Source of the DNA: Halomonas sp. HL-48
GTDB lineage: Bacteria > Pseudomonadota > Gammaproteobacteria > Pseudomonadales > Halomonadaceae
Direction: 5' to 3'
DNA length: 64,000 bases
Assembly (NCBI RefSeq): GCF_001314875.1
Contig: NZ_LJZS01000007.1
Coordinates: forward strand, 1 to 64,000
The translations under genes and the position numbers were made by a program. Under the pieces are notes generated by a model that was not told the DNA's origin, did no database searches, and worked only from the letters and a program-made list of their open reading frames with translations. This document shows positions 58,631 through 64,000 of the stretch, piece after piece. The first letter of the stretch is position 1. Every line of letters begins with the position of its first letter.

Positions 58631-59685
58631 TCGTCATTGATCCTCGGGGCGTTGCGGATGAGTTCATGCACATACGCGAGCTTGTCGCGTACCGCCTGGG
58701 CTATCACGCCGGGCGCCAGGTCCAGCAGCCCCATGTCGCGGTTGAGCTCATTGACCGCCATGCCCGCCTGATGGAAAGCCTGCAGCATGCCGTCCAGCGA
58801 GCCGTCATACTCGGCTCGTGACAGCCCCATGTGCATGGCGGTATCCAGCACCGCCACCATATCCAGATAGAACGCAAAGGTTTCCGCAAAGTCTTCCCAC
58901 GGGTGCATGGCGGCATACGCCGAAATGAAGCGTGTCGGCCAGTCGGCGGGTGCCCCTTGTTGGTAATAGTGTTCCAGCGCATCCGCGTAGCTGGGGTGGT
59001 GATGATCGCCAAACACCCGGCGGCAGGTTGCTTCGTCGCGCGCCTTGACCAGTAGATCCCAGTAGTAGTGGCCGATTTCATGGCGAAAGTGACCGATCAA
59101 GGTGCGATGGGATTCGTTCATGTCGACCCGCAGGCGCTCACGTTCGACATCGTCGGCTTCTTTGACGTTGATGGTGATGTGGCCGTTGGCGTGACCGGTA
59201 TAGACTTTTTCCTGACTGGCGGTTGAGCGCCACAGCCCCTGGTCGGGCAGCGCATCGGCCATGAAGGAGAAGCTGAGCGGCACCTGGATGGCATCACCGT
59301 TGGTGCCATGGGGCAGACCCAGCACATCGAGGGTGTGAAACAGCCGACGCTTGGCGGCTTCGAGCGCTGCCCAGCGTTCACGGTTGCCCTCAATCGTCAT
59401 ATCCGGAATCACCGCGTTATATCGACAGCAGTCGCACAATTTGTCGCCATGCCCGTCGTCCATGACCACCATCCGATTGCAGACATTGTCGAAGGCGTAG
59501 TTATGGCACTTCATCAGGGGAGTGGCGCAGTCTGAATGAGTGCAGCGATAGCCGCCTTCGGGCAGCGCTTCCAGCGCGACGATGTTGGCACACGCCGGGC
59601 ACCAGCCCACCTCTGACCGGCAGGCAAGGCAGTGGGTGTTTTCAAAGAACAGCGGGTTGCCACAGCGGCAGCTGAACGTCTGCAT
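58609..59685 (-). CDS. Zinc-ribbon putative zinc-binding metallopeptidase
   Basis: A 358-residue soluble protein. The first 90 residues are a multi-Cys zinc-ribbon region (CRC at 6-8, CxxC at 19-22 and 29-32, further Cys to CDCC at 84-87). The peptidase half has HEIGHYYWDLL (HExxH at 202-206) and, downstream, PWEDFAETFAFYLDM, which offers the third zinc ligand and catalytic support. This matches the putative zinc-binding metallopeptidase family found beside ATP-grasp/alpha-E/transglutaminase sets. AGGAGACCTGC precedes the ATG. A processing or degradation role for the peptide or its protein carrier is an inference from context. Confidence 0.9.
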   Translation of the reverse strand: MQTFSCRCGNPLFFENTHCLACRSEVGWCPACANIVALEALPEGGYRCTHSDCATPLMKCHNYAFDNVCNRMVVMDDGHGDKLCDCCRYNAVIPDMTIEGNRERWAALEAAKRRLFHTLDVLGLPHGTNGDAIQVPLSFSFMADALPDQGLWRSTASQEKVYTGHANGHITINVKEADDVERERLRVDMNESHRTLIGHFRHEIGHYYWDLLVKARDEATCRRVFGDHHHPSYADALEHYYQQGAPADWPTRFISAYAAMHPWEDFAETFAFYLDMVAVLDTAMHMGLSRAEYDGSLDGMLQAFHQAGMAVNELNRDMGLLDLAPGVIAQAVRDKLAYVHELIRNAPRINDDQSSSIS

Positions 59686-59817
59686 GCAGGTCTCCTGGTG
59701 GTGAGTCGCCTAAAACGGTGTTGGCGGGATAGTTCTCAAGCATAGCCAGCCACGCGTGGCGGGGGAAAGGCTAATTGACGCCGCGGGCGAGATTCTGTTT
59801 ACTCGTGCCATGGCCCT

Positions 59818-59833
59818 TTGACGTTTACGTCAA
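59818..59833. promoter_or_regulatory. LiuR-like palindromic operator upstream of mmsA
   Basis: TTGACGTTTACGTCAA is a seven-base dyad around a two-base centre, 106 bases before the mmsA start. It closely resembles the palindromes I recall for LiuR, the MerR-family repressor of branched-chain amino acid degradation genes in proteobacteria. mmsA belongs to valine catabolism, so the match is sensible. The identity of the regulator is inferred. Confidence 0.6.
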
Positions 59834-59939
59834 CTTGCTGTGATGCGCTATTGAGCTTGCGGCGACGTCCCTTTGCTACGCATGCCGCCACGCTGTCGAC
59901 CGGCGCCGATCCCCCCATAATGACAACAGGAGCAATGCC

Positions 59940-61439
59940 ATGTCCGTTCGCGAAATCCCCATGTATATCGATGGTCAGCCCGTCACGTCGCAAAGCCGGG
60001 AGTGGCGCGACGTGGTGAATCCGGCCACCCAGGCAGTCGTCGCCCGCGTACCCTTCTGTACCGCAGACGAAGTCGAGCGCGCCGTTGCCAGCGCCAAAAC
60101 AGCCTTCAAGGAATGGCGCAAGGTGCCACTGGGCAAGCGCATGCGCATCATGCTCAAGCTGCAGGCATTGATTCGTGAGCACACCCCCGAACTGGCGGCG
60201 CTAATTACCGAGGAGCACGGCAAGACGCTGCCGGATGCCGAAGGTGAGGTGGGGCGCGGGCTGGAAGTGGTGGAGCATGCCTGCTCGATCACCTCGCTGC
60301 AGCTTGGCGAGCTGGCCGACAATGCCGCCAACGAAGTCGATGTCTACACCATGCACCAGCCGCTGGGCGTCGGGGCGGGCATTACCGCCTTCAACTTTCC
60401 GATCATGCTGCCGTGCTTCATGTTCCCGCTGGCCATTGCCACCGGCAATACCTTCGTTCTGAAACCCTCTGAGCAGGACCCAAGCTCGACCATGAGGTTG
60501 GTCGAACTGGCCCATGAGGCTGGTATTCCCGCGGGGGTGTTGAACGTGGTTCACGGCGGCCCTGAGGTGGCCAATCAGATCGCCGATCACCAGGATATCA
60601 AGGCGCTGTCGTTCATCGGCTCGACCCACGTAGGCTCACTGCTCTACAACCGGTCCGCCGCCGCGGGCAAACGTATGCAGGCGATGATGGGCGCTAAAAA
60701 CCATTGCGTGGTTATGCCGGACGCCAATCGCAGCCAAGCCATCGACAGCCTGCTGGGTTCCGCCTTCGGGGCCGCCGGGCAGCGCTGCATGGCCAACTCG
60801 GTAGTGGTGCTGGTCGGTGAAGCTCGCCAATGGCTGGATGACATTGTCCAGGGTGCGCGCGGTATGACCGTCGGCCCTGGTACCCAGCGCGATGCGGATC
60901 TGGGTCCGCTGGTGTCTCCCCAGGCCAAAGAGCGGGTCGAGCGCCTGATTACGGCCGGCGAGAAGGAAGGCGCCAGGCTGATGGTCGACGGTCGTGGCTG
61001 CACGGTGGAGGGTTACCCTGACGGCAACTTCGTGGGGCCGACGCTGTTTGCCGACGTCACCGCGGAGATGACGGTGTACCGCGAGGAAATCTTTGGCCCG
61101 GTGCTCTGCGTGGTCAACGTGGACACCCTGGATGACGCCATCGCCTTTATCAACGCCAACCCCAACGGCAACGGCACGTCGATCTTTACCAACTCCGGCT
61201 GGGTCGCGCGGCGCTTCGAAACCGATATCGATGTGGGCCAGATAGGTATCAACGTGCCCATTCCGGTGCCGGTCGCCTACTTCAGCTTTACCGGTTCGCG
61301 TGGATCGAAGCTGGGTGATCTGGGGCCGAACGGCAAGCAGGCGATTGCCTTCTGGACGCAAACCAAGACCGTGACCGCTCGCTGGTTCGAGCCGGAGAAC
61401 GTTTCCAGCGGTATCAACAGCACTATCTCGCTTGGCTGA
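59940..61439 (+). CDS. mmsA: CoA-acylating methylmalonate-semialdehyde dehydrogenase (MmsA)
   Basis: A 499-residue aldehyde dehydrogenase that converts methylmalonate semialdehyde (from valine) or malonate semialdehyde (from beta-alanine or inositol) to propionyl-CoA or acetyl-CoA. MmsA-specific marks are YIDGQPVTSQS, GITAFNFPIMLPCFMFPLAIATGN and FIGSTHVGSLLYNRSAAAGKRMQAMMGAKNH. The nucleophile is in GAAGQRCMANS. The general-base glutamate of ordinary ALDHs is replaced by Asn (GAKNH), as expected for CoA-dependent members. AGGAGCAATGCC precedes ATG 59940. No mmsB or other valine gene follows. A bidirectional hairpin ends the transcript. Confidence 0.95.
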   Translation: MSVREIPMYIDGQPVTSQSREWRDVVNPATQAVVARVPFCTADEVERAVASAKTAFKEWRKVPLGKRMRIMLKLQALIREHTPELAALITEEHGKTLPDAEGEVGRGLEVVEHACSITSLQLGELADNAANEVDVYTMHQPLGVGAGITAFNFPIMLPCFMFPLAIATGNTFVLKPSEQDPSSTMRLVELAHEAGIPAGVLNVVHGGPEVANQIADHQDIKALSFIGSTHVGSLLYNRSAAAGKRMQAMMGAKNHCVVMPDANRSQAIDSLLGSAFGAAGQRCMANSVVVLVGEARQWLDDIVQGARGMTVGPGTQRDADLGPLVSPQAKERVERLITAGEKEGARLMVDGRGCTVEGYPDGNFVGPTLFADVTAEMTVYREEIFGPVLCVVNVDTLDDAIAFINANPNGNGTSIFTNSGWVARRFETDIDVGQIGINVPIPVPVAYFSFTGSRGSKLGDLGPNGKQAIAFWTQTKTVTARWFEPENVSSGINSTISLG

Positions 61440-61451
61440 CGACAACGCTGA

Positions 61452-61486
61452 GCCTCCCTTCAGCCGGATAACCGCTTAAGGGAGGC
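61452..61486. terminator. Bidirectional terminator hairpin after mmsA
   Basis: GCCTCCCTT and AAGGGAGGC form a nine-base stem with a 17-base loop that contains a small CGG/CCG helix. It sits between the convergent mmsA and 230-residue genes. No long T-run is present on either strand. Confidence 0.6.
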
Positions 61487-61509
61487 GCTGGAAAGCTTGA
61501 GGCAATCGC

Positions 61510-62202
61510 CTAGAAGTCTTCAAAAATCGGCAGGCTCTCTTCCAGCAGCCGTTCGATGGGGTCCAACTGACTTTCGTGCAGCACCAGCAGCGACGGCTCG
61601 GTGATAAAGTGATTGCCGGTGGGTACCAGCAGCGCAAATTCGCCCTCTTCAAGATGAAATTCGTGAATCTCGCGCAGCCCATTGGGCGTGTAGCATTGGG
61701 CGCAGCGATAGGCTTCGTCCTCGCCGTAGACCAGGCGATGGTACATTTTGAACAGCGTGTAGAGCGCCAGGCCGCCTTCGAATGCCGGCCAGCGCGCCGG
61801 GATCGTGCGCGTCTCGTCGCTTAACGTCTGGCCATCTGCCTCGGCGTTGGCAATGGCATCTTCCAGCGGGGCGGCCAGCAGGGCGTCGTCATCGGCGGGC
61901 AGGGTCAGGTTGTCTTTTGACGCCTGGGTAAACTCATTCACCGCGCGTTTGAAATCGGCCACGGTATGCAGGGGGTAGTCGACGTGCTGCAGATCCTGGG
62001 GTTCGAAACCGCCGTTTTCCCACCCGTGGATCACGCGTAGCGTCATCAGACCGCGTTTCATCGGGCGTGCCAGCAACAGGTACAACGAGATGTGAATGTG
62101 TAGCTGCCGTTCGTCGGTATCGTTCTCAAACGCGTTGTAGGGGTCTGCAAACAGCTTGTGTAGCTTGCCCGGCGTATGTTCCTTGGCTTCTGTATAGCGC
62201 AT
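61510..62202 (-). CDS. Uncharacterised 230-residue protein
   Basis: I do not recognise the family. It is an acidic, soluble protein without membrane helices or a signal peptide. It starts MRYTEAKEHTPGKLHKLFADPYNAFENDTDER, has a basic patch (ARPMKRGLMTLRVIHGWENGG), and carries a CAQC pair near residue 178 (EAYRCAQCYTPNGLREIH) that could be a small metal or redox site. The segment that follows is rich in aromatic and acidic residues. The reading frame is well formed in a GC-rich region and codon use matches its neighbours, so it is probably a real gene. It is convergent with mmsA and divergent from the TPP-controlled transporter. Confidence 0.7.
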   Translation of the reverse strand: MRYTEAKEHTPGKLHKLFADPYNAFENDTDERQLHIHISLYLLLARPMKRGLMTLRVIHGWENGGFEPQDLQHVDYPLHTVADFKRAVNEFTQASKDNLTLPADDDALLAAPLEDAIANAEADGQTLSDETRTIPARWPAFEGGLALYTLFKMYHRLVYGEDEAYRCAQCYTPNGLREIHEFHLEEGEFALLVPTGNHFITEPSLLVLHESQLDPIERLLEESLPIFEDF

Positions 62203-62350
62203 CAGCGTTATCCCTTTGAGCGAACCGTTTTATTGTAGCGCGCGGTTTCTTTAACGTTATCGGGTTATCTGCTGAGTATGGCGAGCGGTCGCCCAGATTG
62301 AAAGGCCCTGGCGCGTGAAACGCAGAAAGCCTGCGCGCTTCGGCACATTC

Positions 62351-62379
62351 TTGGCGCTTTACGCTGACGCCGTTATCGT
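62351..62379 (+). promoter_or_regulatory. Possible sigma-70 promoter for the riboswitch transcript
   Basis: TTGGCG and TATCGT with a 17-base spacer lie 37 bases upstream of the riboswitch. Each matches four of six consensus bases. A second -10-like GATACT occurs at 62383. The rest of 62203-62416 shows no gene. Confidence 0.3.
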
Positions 62380-62416
62380 TGAGGATACTACCCGCTCAGA
62401 AAATTGTTCATTCACT

Positions 62417-62504
62417 GTCGCCAGGGGAGCCCCAACGGGCTGAGAGTGCGCTTCGCGCTTACCCTGGAACCTGATCCGGATGATACCGGCGGAGGAAGTG
62501 CGAC
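62417..62504 (+). promoter_or_regulatory. TPP riboswitch (THI element)
   Basis: The conserved THI sequence is clear: GGGGAGCCCC, then GGGCTGAGAG, a variable stem (TGCGC-TTC-GCGCTT), ACCCTGGAACCTGATCCGGAT and GATACCGGCGGAGGAAGTG. Outer pairing of GTCGC (62417-62421) with GCGAC (62500-62504) forms P1 and reaches the base before the ATG. The GGAGGAA inside the 3' strand is also the Shine-Dalgarno of the transporter. TPP binding should therefore hide the ribosome site directly, without a separate expression platform. Confidence 0.95.
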
Positions 62505-63884
62505 ATGCCTTACCTGACATCAGCCGTGCTTGCCGCGGCACTCGGTTGTTTCATTCTGCTTGGTCTGCGTGCCCGCTGGGTCGATGGCACGGTTGACGAC
62601 TACATCACCGCGCGCAATTCCCAGTCGGGGGGCACGCTGGGGTTATCCTTCCTTGCCTCGGGCATGGGCGCGTGGATCCTATTTGCCCCGCCGGAAATCG
62701 GTGCCTTTGTGGGGCCTGTGGCGCTTGCCGGGTATGCCATCGGGTCGGCCCTGCCGTTCATCGTCCTGGGGCTTTATGGGCCTGCTATCCGCCGTGCGCT
62801 GCCCGAGGGCAGGAGCATCGCCGAGTTCGCCCAGGCCTGCTATGGCAGCGGCGTGCGGCGCTGGGTGTCGTTGGTGTCGGTGGCCTACATGGCGTGTTTT
62901 CTGGCCGCCGAGCTGACCGCTATTGGCGCGATTACTGCGCTGCTTTCCGATGTGCCTCCCGCCGCCGTGGTGCTGGGCGTTGCGCTAAGTACCCTGGCCT
63001 ATACCGTGATCGGCGGACTGCGGGCGAGCCTTGCCACCGACCGCTGGCAGGCCTGGCTGCTGGTGGCGTTATTGATTATCGTCAGCGGCGTGGCGTTTAA
63101 CTACCTGCCCGATATGCCCACGACCTCCTCGATGCCCAGCGTCCCGCTAGGCGAGGCGCTGGGGGTCGCGCTGACGTTAGTGATCGCGGTTACCGCGGCC
63201 AACCTTTTCCATCAGGGTTATTGGCAGCGGGTGTGGGCCGCCCAGGATGCCGGAAGCCTGGGCCGCGGCGCCTGGCTGGGCGGTGGCATGACCGTTGCCG
63301 TGGTCATGGTGATTGGCGGCCTGGGAATGCTGGCCGCAATGAGCGGCGTTGAGCTTGGCAGTCCGCCTATGCCGTTTTTTGCGCTGCTGGGCAATGCGCC
63401 GTCCTGGTTGGGGCTTGTGGCGCTGGTGCTGGCCGTGACGCTGGTGGCCTCGAGCGTGGATACGCTGCAAAACGCGATCGCCTCGCTGCTGGTCTCCCAG
63501 CATGAACAGCAGGGCAGGTCGCTGACCACGGCGCGCTGGCTGACCGTCGCGCTGATGGTGCCGGTGGTGGTGATCGCGCTGCAGGGGCTCTCGGTGCTGC
63601 GACTGTTTTTGGTTGCCGATCTGCTATGTGCCGCGATCGTCGTACCGGTGCTGCTGGGACTATGGCGGCGCATGAGCGCCGTGGCGGCGATTGCCGGCGG
63701 CCTTGCTGGGTTGCTGGGCGCCGTGCTGCCAGGCTGGGTGGCGAATGGCAGCCTGGCTGCCGGCCTCATGGCGGCCACCTTTCCCAACGGCATCCCCACG
63801 CTCGGCCCTTTCTTGGGCGCGCTGTGCGCTTCCACGCTGGTCAGCGTTGGTCTCGCGATGGTCGGGCGTTTCCGTACACATTGA
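62505..63884 (+). CDS. Sodium:solute symporter family protein under TPP control, probable thiamine or precursor transporter
   Basis: A 459-residue membrane protein with about 13 hydrophobic segments. The early block SGGTLGLSFLASGMGAWILFAPPEIGAFVG matches the SSS family Na+-site helix. TVIGGLRASLATDRWQAWLL is the conserved GG..A...TD..Q segment. SVDTLQNAIASLLVSQ corresponds to the TM8 Ser-rich Na+ motif. Control by a TPP riboswitch points to uptake of thiamine, HMP or a related precursor. SSS-type thiamine-regulon transporters (ThiV) have been predicted before from the same logic. Nothing else in the window belongs to thiamine synthesis, and a hairpin follows the gene. Confidence 0.85.
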   Translation: MPYLTSAVLAAALGCFILLGLRARWVDGTVDDYITARNSQSGGTLGLSFLASGMGAWILFAPPEIGAFVGPVALAGYAIGSALPFIVLGLYGPAIRRALPEGRSIAEFAQACYGSGVRRWVSLVSVAYMACFLAAELTAIGAITALLSDVPPAAVVLGVALSTLAYTVIGGLRASLATDRWQAWLLVALLIIVSGVAFNYLPDMPTTSSMPSVPLGEALGVALTLVIAVTAANLFHQGYWQRVWAAQDAGSLGRGAWLGGGMTVAVVMVIGGLGMLAAMSGVELGSPPMPFFALLGNAPSWLGLVALVLAVTLVASSVDTLQNAIASLLVSQHEQQGRSLTTARWLTVALMVPVVVIALQGLSVLRLFLVADLLCAAIVVPVLLGLWRRMSAVAAIAGGLAGLLGAVLPGWVANGSLAAGLMAATFPNGIPTLGPFLGALCASTLVSVGLAMVGRFRTH

Positions 63885-63906
63885 GCAAAGCGGTGGCGTT
63901 CGCGGT

Positions 63907-63934
63907 ATGCTGGTAGTCCCCCGCCTACCAGCAT
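63907..63934. terminator. Inverted repeat after the transporter gene, possible terminator
   Basis: ATGCTGGTAG and CTACCAGCAT, a perfect ten-base stem with an eight-base loop. No T-run follows, so it could end the transporter transcript weakly or act as a leader hairpin of the next gene. Confidence 0.5.
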
Positions 63935-63947
63935 GGGTGACACGCTA

Positions 63948-64000
63948 ATGAACTATCCAATTTTGCCCGACGAAGAGGCACGCCTGTCAGCGCTTTACGA
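63948..64000 (+). CDS. Partial gene, N-terminus of a probable GAF-domain signalling protein
   Basis: Seventeen codons are visible before the window ends: MNYPILPDEEARLSALY. The pattern P-x-D-E-x-x-R-L-x-A-L is the usual entry to GAF-domain sensors, often fused to GGDEF, EAL or histidine kinase domains. GGGTGA lies seven to twelve bases upstream. The output domain cannot be known from this window. Confidence 0.6.
   Translation, partial: MNYPILPDEEARLSALY

Noticed and set aside
58379-58821. Plus- and minus-strand ORFs around the alpha-E/metallopeptidase junction as additional small genes
   Set aside because: They are frames read through the two convergent genes. The true stops overlap by only 22 bases, leaving no room for another gene.

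Overview
The window looks like chromosomal DNA of a halophilic gammaproteobacterium of the Halomonadaceae (Halomonas/Vreelandella type). This is an inference from high GC, protein sequences that read like that family, and the gene mix: a split arginine succinyltransferase (aruF/aruG), FabV, a TRAP transporter, many membrane ion-transport proteins and several c-di-GMP proteins. No rRNA, tRNA, CRISPR array or complete insertion sequence was seen.

Layout. 1-98 is the 3' tail (domains V and VI) of a group II intron whose body lies outside the window. 178-849 is a serine carboxylesterase. 930-6367 is a tightly overlapping operon of complex I/Mrp-like membrane subunits: one DUF4040+NuoK-like protein, three antiporter-like (NuoL/M/N) proteins, and a small ORF that looks like the split-off C-terminus of the third. 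No electron-transfer subunits are present. 6389-9743 holds a BrkB/YihY protein and a two-component pair whose output domain is a degenerate HD-GYP. 9800-24395 is mostly housekeeping: PhoH-like ATPase, CDF transporter, YbaK, DbpA helicase, RIO kinase, ABC exporter, oxidoreductase, YebC-like regulator, LysE exporter, glutathione peroxidase, FabV and a GlxA-type regulator.

24387-26797 is a minus-strand group (SDR, ABM monooxygenase-like, C45 acyltransferase). 27046-33255 is the arginine succinyltransferase catabolic operon astC-aruF-aruG-astD-astB, ended by a strong terminator. It is followed by a GNAT, BluB, two diguanylate cyclases flanking a DUF2252 protein, an NfeD/SPFH pair, a TRIC-type channel, a 1006-residue AsmA-like protein, a DUF3581 protein and a complete TRAP transporter.

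49069-59685 is the most unusual region: a cluster of two transglutaminase-like proteins (one carrying DUF2126), two circularly permuted ATP-grasp proteins, two alpha-E domains (one fused, one free) and a zinc-ribbon metallopeptidase, arranged around a divergent AT-rich control region. Such sets are predicted in the literature to make or modify peptides, but their chemistry is unknown. Within the window, the fused ATP-grasp copy appears to have lost the segment that carries the nucleotide-binding lysine and glycine-rich loop in its free paralogue. The window closes with an mmsA gene behind a LiuR-like palindrome, an unknown protein, a TPP riboswitch whose 3' strand contains the Shine-Dalgarno of an SSS-family transporter, and the first codons of a GAF-type sensor protein.
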